Translations under genes and position numbers: made by a program
Source of the DNA: Staphylotrichum longicolle
Taxonomy: Eukaryota > Ascomycota > Sordariomycetes > Sordariales > Chaetomiaceae
DNA length: 64,000 nucleotides
Direction of reading: 5' to 3'
Assembly (NCBI GenBank): GCA_019096155.1
Contig: JAHCVI010000006.1
Span: 2,108,001-2,172,000 of the forward strand
Shown: one piece after another, positions 9,923-20,511 of the stretch
Layout of the letters: each line of letters opens with the position of its first letter
How positions within the stretch are numbered: the stretch's first letter is position 1
Notes under the pieces: model-generated
What the model was told of the DNA's origin: nothing
The model's database searches: none
The model's input: the letters and a program-made list of their open reading frames with translations, nothing else

Positions 9923-11533
9923 ATGCCGAAACCCTTCAGCGTTATCAGGTCCGCAGCCATCGACGGCAGGGTCCTCAACCCCATTTTCCGCAAGACCCAG
10001 CTCAAACAGCTCCACGACGCCCTCTCAACTAAGGCATCAGAAATCCAAGATGCCATCGCCGGCGACACAGGCCACACGCCGGCCGAGGTGCAAATCGAGT
10101 ACTCCCTCGCCCTGAAACACCTCGCCCAGGCCTTCAAAGCCATCAACCCCCCGCAGGCCCTGCACGAAGAGTACACCGTCTCGCGGAGCCAAGACTCATC
10201 CCACCATCGCGAGGCCGTCGGAGTTGTGGTCATCCACCCCGCCAGACACGCTTTCTTCTCCTCCCTCCTGTCCGCGCTCGTCCCCGCGCTGGCGGCAGGG
10301 AACTGCGTGCTCGTGCAGACCGAGCAGTCCCTCCTCCGCACGCCCCGTCTGGTATTGGACGTCATTTCCCAGGCCCTGGACGGCGAGATCTTTGAGTCCA
10401 CAACCAGCCCGGTCACCGACGCCGACCTGGACCATCCGCACGTCCGGGTCCTGCAGAACGGGACGGACTCGGCCCATCTCGCGCATCACCTCGTTTCGGA
10501 CCCCGAGGCGCGCGTCGTGGCGGTCGTGGAGCGCGATGCCGACCTGGACGCGGCCGCGCAGGAGCTGGTGAGGGCGCGGTTCGCGCTGCGCGGCAGGGCG
10601 CCGTATGCGCCGGATCTGGTGTTGGTGAATGAGTGGGTGAAGCGCGAGTTTCTGGAGGCGGTGGTGAAGCATGCCGTAAGGTTTGCGTCGGACGATGGGA
10701 AGCGGGGGGTCGGTTTGGCAGGCCAGGGGAAGAGCTTAGCTGAGTTGGTGAAGACGGAGAGGGGGGTGAATGTGCTATCGTGGAGTTCGGCGGGGGCAGT
10801 TGTTGATGTTGAGGACAGGTTAGTTGTGGAAGGATCCACTGGTTGTGAGATGGAGCTGACGCGGCTGCAGACAATCATCGCTCCTGCGCCGCAAGGTGCA
10901 AGAGAGCTGCTTGCTGGTTCACGCTGTGACGAGCATCGACGACGCCATTGACTTTTCACGGAGGTAAGCCAACAGATGCGCACCAGGAGAAATAACCGAG
11001 CTAACAAAGCAAAGCAACGGCCGCCTCGGCGCAGCATACGTCTTTACGAAGCCCTCTATGGCAAAGTACATCTGCCAGTTCCTCGATACCCCGATGTCGT
11101 TTGTCAACCACGTCCCAACAAGCCTTCTTTGTAAGCGTCCTTTTCTCTTTGGCCCAAAGTCACAATAAGCTAACAGTTGACAGTCATCCCAATGGCACCC
11201 CTGAACTCGGCAGTCAGCCCCGAGTCCTACGCGCCTTACAGCGAGGCGGACTTTACGCGGCCCAAGGCGCAGTTCGTCACGCCATCGAGGCAAGAATCCT
11301 TGTTGGCGAGAGCGCTGCAGAATGCCTCACCGGACCAGCTGGCGGCCCTGGCTCAGGAGACCATCGCCAAGCTGCCTGCTGTTCACCGAGCGCACCAGGG
11401 GATTACTCACATTGGCTTCTTCAACCAGGGCGTTGTCACAGGAGGCATTCTTTTGCTGTCGACGGTTCTTGGTGTGACCGGGGTATGTTCGTATTATGGG
11501 TTTGGGTTGATCCGGAGCCGTGTGTTCATGTAG
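9923..11533 (+). CDS. Aldehyde-dehydrogenase-like protein lacking the catalytic cysteine
   Basis: ALDH-superfamily fold, closest in layout to the fatty-aldehyde (class 3) type. Exons 9923-10818, 10871-10963, 11015-11130 and 11184-11533; introns 52, 51 and 53 bp; 484 aa. Recognisable features are EAVGVVVIHPARHAF (Rossmann start), LVPALAAGNCVLV, and a C-terminal hydrophobic segment (FFNQGVVTGGILLLSTVLG) that could be a membrane anchor. At the active-site position the sequence is RGRAPYAPDLVLVNEW, where active enzymes have G-Q/K-x-C-x-A-P-D, so the nucleophilic Cys is absent and the usual E-L-G-G block is not seen either. Probably a pseudoenzyme or one with altered chemistry. Confidence 0.85.
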
Positions 11534-11568
11534 AGTATTTAGGTAATGGTTCAAAGAGGGTTGCAGTG

Positions 11569-11742
11569 ATTGTCGAGGCCATAATTAGAGGTTGCCACCC
11601 AAAGCGTTCGTCATGTCTGTTGGGCCATCGCTTAAAGGTTCTGCATGGCTTGAATCAAGTCTCTCAGAACCGATCCAGTGCTGTTCACGTTTTGACCAGA
11701 AAAGGGTACCTACAGACCTAAGGCCGCCACAGCAACGCAAGG
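11569..11742. repeat. Dispersed direct repeat, copy A
   Basis: About 174 bp that aligns along its whole length, same orientation, with 16172-16342. Shared blocks include TGTCGAGG, GAGGTTGCCA, CTGTTGGGCCATC, CTGTTCACxTxTTGACCAGAAA and GCAACGCAAGG. Many differences are transitions. Starts 36 bp after the ALDH-like stop codon and lies upstream of the NLR gene. No terminal inverted repeats or coding capacity seen. Confidence 0.75.
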
Positions 11743-12750
11743 AGTGGTGGGAATATGCCACTCTCGTGTACATGACTCCGGCTCACCGCCCTTTTGTCGT
11801 GGGACTCCGCCGGAGCAGGCATCTGGCGCTCCATTGAGCCAAGCGCGCAGCAGAAAGTCTAAGGTAGTTAGTTGTGCTGTCAAGACACGGAACTCTATCA
11901 GAAGAATGATGGCCATGTAGGATCGCCAGCCACCTGGGCAGGCCGTTCTGGTCAGGGCTAGTGTGTTTATGCGTGGTACTTTTGCCATGTGTGAGAAGTA
12001 TGGCACGGCGAAGCGCAAATCGTGTATGATGTTGAAGCCGAGCCGTCTGCTTTACGAGTTGTTGCGGAACGGATCACAATCTTCTAGAGCCTGGGTTGAG
12101 GTTGTCTGTGGAAAAGGCAGATCGCCGTCCAAACGGACACCACTCACCAACTGTCAGGCAGCCCAAGCTCTCGGCGTACCAGACTGGCACACAAGTGTGA
12201 AGGAAGTTATTGGCTACACTCCTTGAAATAAGCATGTAATCAAGATGACAAGAAGATCAGATATGCACCTGGGTGATCCGTATGTGGAGGTGTTGTCGAG
12301 ACGAGATGGGAGGGGGTGGGGGGCAACCCAGTGCGCAGCGACCTTTTACCTCACACGATACTACCTTCAAGCAGTAATAGGTAGTTATACCTGATGAAAG
12401 CAATGGATATTCAGCCCCAACACAATGTGCCAAGACCTGTCTGTTTGTTGCCGACACGGCAACGCCACTATGTCAGTATGTCTTGGATCTCCCAACGTTG
12501 ACAAATGCCTCTTTCGAGTACACCTTGGCGAGTTTCCACCTATGGAAGGGTTGGGCATCGGGAGGCGGAAAGCAAGGTAGATTACTGGTTAGATCAGGTG
12601 ATATCTATCACCTTTGGTTCTGCGGCCATCCTGAAAGGGCTCAGCCCAATTCTCCCCGCTCTCCTGGCGCTCGCTCATTTGTGAGAATCCCGAGCGTCGC
12701 GCGGCGTAAGATATTTTCCCTCATTCTTAACGAGGCCTCCTGTTATTATT
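11743..12750. other. Intergenic region upstream of NLR gene
   Basis: About 1.0 kb without a credible gene. Short ORFs have no family resemblance. The 3' part must contain the NLR promoter and leader. No tRNA or structured RNA recognised. Confidence 0.4.
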
Positions 12751-15700
12751 ATGCAGCGCAAACTGTCCCTTCGTTTCGGAGGCGGCCGGCCCCCAACGAC
12801 AGGTCAAGATGGAGCTTCACTCAATCATGAAACCCCCTTGGCGGCAAGCCCAGCAATTGGCACCAGTCCAGGCGCGAGTTCCCGCGGTTCACATGGGTTA
12901 TTTCCCGTCCCGCAAATTCCCGCTACGGCAGGCGTCGGTGGAGGCGTCTTCGACCTCGACATCATTGTGGTCCACGGTATCACCGGCGATCCCTTCCGGA
13001 CATTTACGCATGAGAATGGGTTCTGCTGGATGGAGCACGTTTCCTTGCCGGGGTCACGGGTCTTCACCTTCGGCTACGATGCGTCCATTCTATCTCGAAG
13101 TGTGGCAGCCGTTGAAGACTGGGCCCGGTGCCTTTTGGTCGACATCAACGACGTACGGCGGAACACAGACTCGTCTCGTCGCATCATATTCATATGCCAC
13201 AGTCTGGGGGGGCTTGTCGTGAAGCAGGTGAGTCGTGCGCGGTGCAGTTCAAATTTGAGCCAAACTTTGTCCTGAAGGTAACAAGGCACAACAACTGATA
13301 GCAAGCGTGCTCCTCACTTAGGCGCTCGTAACTGCGCGCCTAGAGCCGCAATTCTACAGCAATATTTCAGCCTCTGCCTCCTCCATCTTGTTTCTGGGCA
13401 CGCCGCACAGAGGATCTGGGTCTATCCCCTCTCCAGTCTTGTGGGCCGCATCAGGATTGAATCTAGCCATGGGAGCACTCGGTATTTCACAACTTGCCGG
13501 CAAATTTCGAACTGACCTCGTGGAATTCCTGCGGACGGACTCAGGGCCGCTCAAACAGATATCAACAAACTTTCGGTCTTGCCTCGACGGGATCCAGGTT
13601 GCGTCTTTTGTGGAAATGAAGGCTACACCCCCCATGGACTCGAGGGTAAGCGATTATGTCTCGGCCGCTATAGACTCGGAGGGGCTCACCATAGTCAACT
13701 GACAGATTGTCGATGGGCATAGTGCAGTCATGGGTATTCCGGAGGAGGAAATCATACCAATGGATACCTGTGATCATCGGACAATCTGCCGATTTCCATC
13801 CAGAGCCAACGTTGGATGCTCAAGGCTGCTTTCCATAATTCGCAACCACGCACTGAAAATTCATAACTGTATGTCCATCTGCCTGGCCCTCGAGGGAGGT
13901 ACTGTATTCTAATCTTGCCACAGCAAAACATCGGGACGTCTCGCCCCTCCATCTAGACTCTGGTCTCAACCTCAATCGTGAGTGGCTCGCAAACCCCCTC
14001 CTTGTGTTTAACACAGACTCAACTGCCTAGAAAACCGGACTCGCACCCTGCTCGCCGAATTCCGGTTTGACAGGATGGACGACCGGCAGCGAGGCATTGC
14101 TCTTCCGCATGGCCACACCTGCCAGTGGATACTCGACGACAAGAGATTTGTTGCTTGGGAGAGCGAACGCGTAGGGCTGCTGTGGATCAAGGGGAAAGGG
14201 GGTTCCGGAAAATCCGTCATGATGAAGTTTCTTCACGACCACATCGGACGAGGCCGCGAGTCCCAGATCCTCCTGCCGTTCTTTTTTCACAACCGCGGGG
14301 AACACCTCCACAAAACAAAGCAAGGGCTTTTCCGTGCACTACTCCACAGGCTTGTCAACAATGTACCCGCCGTCTGCAACACGGTGTGGACACGCCTACA
14401 CGCGGTTGAGAAGTCCCAAAATGACCCACGAGACCTTGACGACGGCGAGCTGGGAGGCGCCGTAAAAGAGGCGGTTGTTGAGACGGGTCAGAACAGCCCA
14501 CGAGACTTTGACGACGACCTGCTGGGAGACATCTTCAAAGAGGTGGTCGTTGAGGCGGCCACCAAACACAACGCACCGCTGCTCATCTTTGTCGACGCGC
14601 TCGACGAAGCCGGACCCGACGAGGCATGGGGCATCGCCGAGTACTTTGTGCATCTGAACCACGAATGCCGATCCATTGGGGCGCCGGTCGGAATCTGTCT
14701 CGCAAGCAGGCACTATCCCATCGTCACCGAGACGCCCGAGACGGAGATTGTCATGGAATCCCAGAACGCCGCCGACATCGAGAAGGTCATCGACTGCAGC
14801 ATTATAGGCGCGGGCTTGACGTCGTCTGCGAGCGGGACCGGGCGACCTGAAAAGTGGGAGAGAATCCGTCAACATGTCACGGAGAAAGCCCAAGGCGTCT
14901 TTCAGTGGGTCTGCCTCATGCTTGACATCGTCAGGAGGTACGAGCTGAGGGGATACCCCCTCTCAACGATACTCACCAAGCTGCGCGAGGTGCCCTCCGA
15001 CCTGCGACAGGCGTACAACTACGTCGTGGGCTTGATCCTGCAGGAGGAGGACTGCAAGATGGTCATGAACCTATTTCAATGGATGCTGTTCCACAACCAC
15101 CGCCAGTCAGTGGCAGCGCTCCGATACGCCCTGGCGGTGGACGAGCGCGTTCGTGTTGCCTCGATCAAAGAGCTCGACGTTGTCGAGGATACGAAGAAGA
15201 TGAAGCGGTATATCACTTCTCTATCGGGCGGCCTCGTCGAGGTCACTGTCGACCACCAAGTCCAGTTTGCCCATGAGACGGTTCAACAATATTTTAACGA
15301 CGTCGGACTCACCGACATTTTGACGGATGCCCGGAGACGAGGTTTGATAGATGCGGCATTTTCAAGCAACAGCATTGCCGGCTGCCATCGAGCGCTGGCC
15401 GAGCGTTGCATCGCCTTCTTAAGAACTCCAGATATTGAGCCGCTCTTGGTCGGCCCCAACGACCCATTATACCTCCCCGTTCTGCCAACATCTGCTGAGG
15501 ACTTCTACAAGTACAGCCTTAGGTACTGGATGTATCATGCTGGGGAGGCCGAGAAACTGGGAGTGGCCAGCGACTACATACTTGATGCCTGGAAAGGGTC
15601 TTTGGGTGACCGCTTCGAACTTGAGTTCAATGTTGGCCACGAAACTAGCAGGTATGTCAGAGGCTCGGTCAAGACTCTCCCAGAGATGCGGACTCTATTC

Positions 15701-16123
15701 TATGTCGCCTGCCAATACCAGCTCAACGGACTTCTGAGAGCTTTGGTTCCAGAGTTGGAGCTCGGCACCGGGGAAAGATCGCCCGGCTTTCGGGCGTTGA
15801 AGCAGGCGATGAGACTGGGAAGTCTGACGGGGGTGGAGCAGCTGAAACGTGCCGGAGTGTGGACGCGGCCTCCTCTTGGGAGCGTTCCTATGTTTGGCAC
15901 TCCCGACTTTTGGGAACGGACAATTCTGTGGTGTACGCTAGCAGGGAGCTTCGACATCCTCCGCGTGTTGGGAGAAAGCGAAGAGGTTATCGCTGGCATG
16001 ACAGCTGCCTTGTCCGAGCACGGCTCCAACTACATACTGGGGGCAGACCTCGCAGGGATGACGAAAGAAGTGCCAGATTACCCACAACCCAGGGATAGAG
16101 GCTACTCCATTTGGAAGAGGTAG
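12751..16123 (+). CDS. NLR-type STAND ATPase: SesB-like hydrolase + NACHT
   Basis: Fungal NOD-like receptor, probably acting in non-self recognition or heterokaryon incompatibility. Exons 12751-13227, 13322-13645, 13706-13868, 13924-13977 and 14031-16123; 1036 aa. Residues about 60-300 form an alpha/beta-hydrolase effector domain (DIIVVHGITG; nucleophile motif ICHSLGG, Ser151; LFLGTPHRGSG). A NACHT NTPase follows: Walker A GKGGSGKS at about 394-401 and Walker B LLIFVDALDEAG. The C-terminus (WMYHAGEA, then FYVACQYQLNGLLRALV) looks like a winged-helix/pre-ankyrin zone with at most degenerate ankyrin-like units; no WD40, TPR or long ankyrin array. Bracketed by the ~170-bp direct repeats. Confidence 0.88.
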
Positions 16124-16171
16124 ATGCATTTATGGACAGACTAGAGTTCTCGCCCGAGAGAAAGCTCCGGG

Positions 16172-16342
16172 AATTGTCGAGGTCACTGAGGTTGCCAGCC
16201 AAGTGTTGTGCATGACTGTTGGGCCATCACTCTCTGGTTCTGTACGGTTTAATTAAGCGATATGCTCAAACCGTCCAGCCCTGTTCACCTCTTGACCAGA
16301 AATGGGTATCAACGGAGCTAAGGCTGCCGCAGCGACGCAAGG
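16172..16342. repeat. Dispersed direct repeat, copy B
   Basis: Second copy of the repeat at 11569-11742, same orientation, beginning 49 bp after the NLR stop codon. Differences are scattered substitutions and small indels, many of them C/T or G/A. The two copies are 4.6 kb apart and enclose the NLR gene. Confidence 0.75.
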
Positions 16343-16461
16343 TTTGGAACTTTGGTGAGGTTGATGGCCAACCCATAACCCGACGAGCTCTTTTTGCGCA
16401 CTCGTGATTATTTCTCTGCATCAACACATCAACCCATCGGCTGGTTTGCTCTGACGAAACC

Positions 16462-17305
16462 ATGCTGCCGCTGCATCGGGCAAACGCATCTCTTTCCGCT
16501 CGTGTCTGGCGTTGTGCCAGACGAGCCACCCTCATTCCTCCTGCGCCTCTCTTTCGCACGATCAATGCCCCTCCAAGACACCGTCGAGCCTACTCCCCAA
16601 GATGGATATTGGAGTGCAGTCCCATCATAGACACCCCGAAAGTCAAGGAAGAAGCCACGCTTCACAACCAACCCCACAATGAAGCTGTCATCAAACTCCA
16701 AGCTTCCCTCGAACAATACGACATCCGGCGATGGGGCTTCGTTATTTACCGCTGCACCTACAGCTCCCAGGAGAAATGGGACAAGTTCATGGGTCTCGTC
16801 AAGAAACACGCCCGCGACTACTTTGAAGAATGGCGAATGGACCATGTTTACGACAGCCTGAGTTGGACCATCATAGAAGATGCCGACAACTTGAATGGAG
16901 CTGATATTGTGAAGACGAGTCGGAGATTCAAGGATTGGGCGGACAGCCAAGGGAAGCAGGAGATGGAGGGGAGCGAGTTCAGCACCACATGGGGATGTTG
17001 GCCCAGATGCAATTATTTCATGCATGTGGACGAAGAAAGTTTGGAGAGCGTGGTGGACGCTGCCAAGGCGAAAGACGTGTGGGTATTTCTGCAAGGTCGT
17101 TCGGGCCGACATGGTGTTGATGCGGGAAGAAGATCGAGCAGCGGGTGAACATATCGAATGCGAGGAAGAAGACGAGTGGGAAATTGACTACGAGGAAAGG
17201 GATTACAGGAAGAGGGTCAAGATCGACTCGCTTGTTGACTTGTATTGTTACCTTCTCGACGGCGATGAATGGTACAATCTGTACGTCGACAAAGGAATCG
17301 TTTAA
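16462..17305 (+). CDS. Unrecognised fungal protein, apparent frameshift near 17075
   Basis: From the ATG at 16462 the frame reads through ALEQYDIRRWGFVIYRCTY-like text to about 17075, then becomes nonsense and stops near 17146. The protein-like continuation (GYFCKVVRADMVLMREE, then a highly acidic stretch and SLVDLYCYLLDGDEWYNLYV) lies in another frame ending at 17305. The first segment resembles a common uncharacterised fungal family whose members carry W-F-I-Y-R-C-T-Y and a D-A-D-N-L-x-G-A-D-I-V block; I do not know its function. One inserted base, or two deleted, near 17070-17080 joins the parts; no intron fits. The first ~55 residues are basic and may contain an unrecognised exon boundary. 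Confidence 0.55.
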
Positions 17306-17312
17306 TACATAT

Positions 17313-17335
17313 AGGTAAGGTAGGTAGGTAGGTAA
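17313..17335. repeat. GGTA microsatellite
   Basis: Short tandem run of GGTA/GGTAA units just after the stop codon of the preceding gene. Confidence 0.7.
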
Positions 17336-17533
17336 GTTTTGCGGCGGCGACCGTTTTTACCATCGCCAATTATACGAGAATCTAGAATAGGGGGGTTGAG
17401 ATGATCAAAACAACCCCAGTGTTAATTACACGCATGCTTTGTCGGAATGTAACTGGCCGGCGAAGCTGGTTGCACCTACACGGTTAAAGGGGCCCGAGAA
17501 GGATATTTCTTCACTGATCAAAGCCAACCCAAA

Positions 17534-19876
17534 TCACCACCTTCCCACCACCGCCCCCGGCCCCTTCCCCAGTTTATACCGATCCTCAACCCCCTCCCTA
17601 AACTTGGGTACACCCCCCATCCTCCCGTCCGCCTCCGTCGTCGACCCTCGACGCACCTCCCCCCTCCCACGCAACGCCCACCACAGCGCTCCAAACCGCT
17701 CGATCCGCCTCGCCATCTCCACGTATAAAACAACCTACAGTTCGCGGCCTCATACCTAAACTGCAACGGCAGCCCCCCATCACCCTCCTCCCCATCCTCC
17801 CTAGCGGCACCATATTCGCCACATTAAAGCTCACACTCGTCCCCCACCCAACAAGTCCACGCCCGCCACCCTCAACGGCGGTTTATACACACTCCCCCCT
17901 CGCCACACCCTCACCGCCGACGGCGGCGGCATCCGCAGCCCCGCCGGCACCTCGGACCGGTTGAACTCGGCATGCCCGCAAACGCCATGACGGGCCCGCC
18001 CTTGCTCTGCCCGACGGCCTGCATCGGCAGGTTGAGCGGGCGGCCGCCGAGCGCGACGTGCGCACGGTGGGCGTGCGTGAGCATGCTGGTGAGGAGCGCG
18101 CAGGCGGAGCCGCATTGGCCGTCGGTGACGAGGACGATGTCTTCCGGGCGGAAGGGGGGCTCGGTCCAAGGGATTAGGGATGGGGTTCTGGTGGTGTCGT
18201 TGAGGATTTTGGTGAGGAAGGGGTTGGTGAGGGCGGTGATGTTGAGGAGGGCCGGGTGGGTGTAGTTGCCGTCGGAAGGGCTGTGTGTGGAGTCGGGGTA
18301 GGGGCCGAAGAACTCGGCAAAGGAGGACCAGGGGGTATGGTCGGGTTTGATTTGGTTGTCTAAGGGCCACGGGGAGGAAGGAGAGCTTGCGTTCCAAAGG
18401 TGGGCGCCGAGCCAGGCGAGTTGAGGGTGGGCGCGGCCTTGCCAGATGAGGGGAAACGAGGTGCCGGGAAAGAGGGCGAAATAGAGTGTAGCGAGGTTGG
18501 CGATCAGGCCGCCGCTGTTGCCTTGAACGTCGAGAATTAGTTTAGTGCGGTTGGCGGCTTTGGCGGTGCGCAGAAAGTTGATGGTGACATTGTAATAGTC
18601 TTTCATTGAATCAGGAGGGGTCATGGTGAGAGCGTCTGGGCCGACAGCACTCATGAAGCTGCTCACGGAGAGCACTGCGACATCAGAGAACTCAGGACTG
18701 TCTGGGAGAAACCCAGCTATTCTCCCCGATTTTTCGGCTTTGAGAGGCTTGGGATAGCCCGCATAATCGGTAGTGTAGTTTCTTTTATCCATCAAGTAGG
18801 TCTGCCACGGAATGGATTGTGTCGCGGTGCCGTTTCCCTGGCCATAGGAGTTGTACAGGTCAGTGCCAGATGCGATGTTGGTGAAGTTTCCCCGGACAAA
18901 GGCGGTGTTAGCAAACTCGAACGTTGTCCCGTTCTGGCATGTCACTTTGGTTGTGTCGCGAAGATCCAACGAGAAGGGCTCCGGAGGGCTATAAACCGGA
19001 TTTGCATCATTGGCCAGACTCGGAAACAGGCTGTTGAAACGAGCATCGGGGTCGTGGGACAAGCCGTTCGTCACAGATGCCTTGCCTAGGAATTCCAGTG
19101 CTGGAATCCCATCGATAGTCGAGACTGGCGACGGATTGTACCCATTTTGGGCATACTTGACGTCGTCTGTTGACAACGACTCATCAGCTGGTGCCCAGCT
19201 TAGAATTACGTGGCTTTTGTACATACCGTAGAGGTAAATCTTGGGCAAGGACAGCCCGTCCTCAGAGATGGAGACAAACCGGGCGTTCATTTGGAAAGTG
19301 AACAGATCAAAGAGTAGTGTCGAGTAAGAGAAATGAAAGTCCCGGACACGGACAGCAGTGAGAGTGTGCAGGTCTGCCAGGAACTCAAACTCGTTTGGGT
19401 AGCCGCACCTCTTCTCCGACTTCAACTTTGCGGCGATATCGTCTAGGCCTCCGACAAGGTCAACACCCTCAGAGAGATACCCCTGCGGAGGATTCCGGAG
19501 GTAATCAAGTGTGCTTTGCCATTCAAAGAGTGGTTTGAGAAACTCCAGCTGCTGCAGCGCTGATTTCTTCTGCAGAGGGACAGATTTGAGGCAGGCGAAG
19601 GCAACCGAGGGCGTGATGGGCGCGGCAGGGATGGTGGGAATAACATATCGTTCGATCTCAGTCAGGTTCTTGGGGACTGCGCATCGTTAGTTATGAGAGA
19701 TTGTTGCTATAAACTGAAGGAAATGGCCTACCGATTTCATTCTCCAACATCCACTTTGCAACTTGGTCGCGGACCTGCTTGCACGGCTCATCCTTGCGAA
19801 GACTCAAGTGATTCCGACTATCAAGGGGAAGACCGGCGCAGAGTGTAAACAGAGAAACCACAACTGTAAGTAGCAT
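17534..19876 (-). CDS. Peptidase S41 family protein with frame-broken C-terminus
   Basis: Secreted serine-peptidase-like protein (fungal S41/CPAF-like family). Signal peptide MLLTVVVSLFTLCAGLPL at the start; exons 19876-19732 and 19676 onward (intron 55 bp). The main frame stays open to a stop at 17911. Visible features are N-glycosylation sites, LILDVQGNSGG, and LVTDGQCGSACALLTSML, which contains the probable nucleophile Ser. After AFAGMP the frame is lost, but the expected C-terminus continues in pieces: EFNRSEVPAG..., then VSFNVANMVPLG, then LPLQFRYEAANCRLFYT, then EMARRIERFGALWW down to 17534. Four one-base deletions (about 17968, 17842, 17800 and 17722) account for every switch. A pseudogene or a poorly read GC-rich 3' end. 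Confidence 0.75.
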
Positions 19877-20511
19877 GGTTTGTATAGCTGGGACTGTTCA
19901 GTGACTGGTAAGATATTATGACAAGATACTCCAAACCTGAAGTTGTCAGTTGTGCAAGTCAAGGATTGGCGGAGAGGACTTTCGAGACTTAAATGCTTCA
20001 CTTCATTACCCATCCTTCTCCGCGGAACTTTGGCTCCATTCAACGGCGGCCTATGGTCGAGTGATTTTCTGAACTTGTTCTTTTGCATCGCCGGTTGTCA
20101 TTCCTACGAGGCTGTGTCTGGTCATCCAAGGATCTTGCTATTCGCCCGTGCCGCCGGTTAATACCCGTCACTGCAGGACGGGGTGGTCTTGGTCAGCTGT
20201 ACATGCAGTGACAAGCATACAATGGGAACACTGCCTCGTAAAAAGCCTGGATATCAGGCCGTAGATCCCTGCATACCGGGTGGTTGTTAACCAATCTTAC
20301 TAGGCCGATTCTGGCCCCCACCACGCATACATGGCTCGTGGTGTTGAGGCAAAACGGCCTCAGCTTCGCATGAAATCAAGTGCGCCATGGAATTAACACG
20401 GACCTGGAGACTGCCTGTACATATGGGACAGCAATGGTTTTGTACCACAAAGTATATTACTATTAATCACGACTGGCTGAAAATGTCGCTTCAGCCACCA
20501 TTCGAGACGTC
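19877..20511. other. Intergenic spacer
   Basis: 635 bp between the S41 gene start and the 3' end of the feruloyl esterase gene. Contains the S41 promoter; no gene, repeat or RNA recognised. Confidence 0.4.

Noticed and set aside
17439..17759. Plus-strand ORF of 106 codons
   Set aside because: Overlaps the decayed S41 C-terminus on the other strand and is low-complexity Pro/Thr text.
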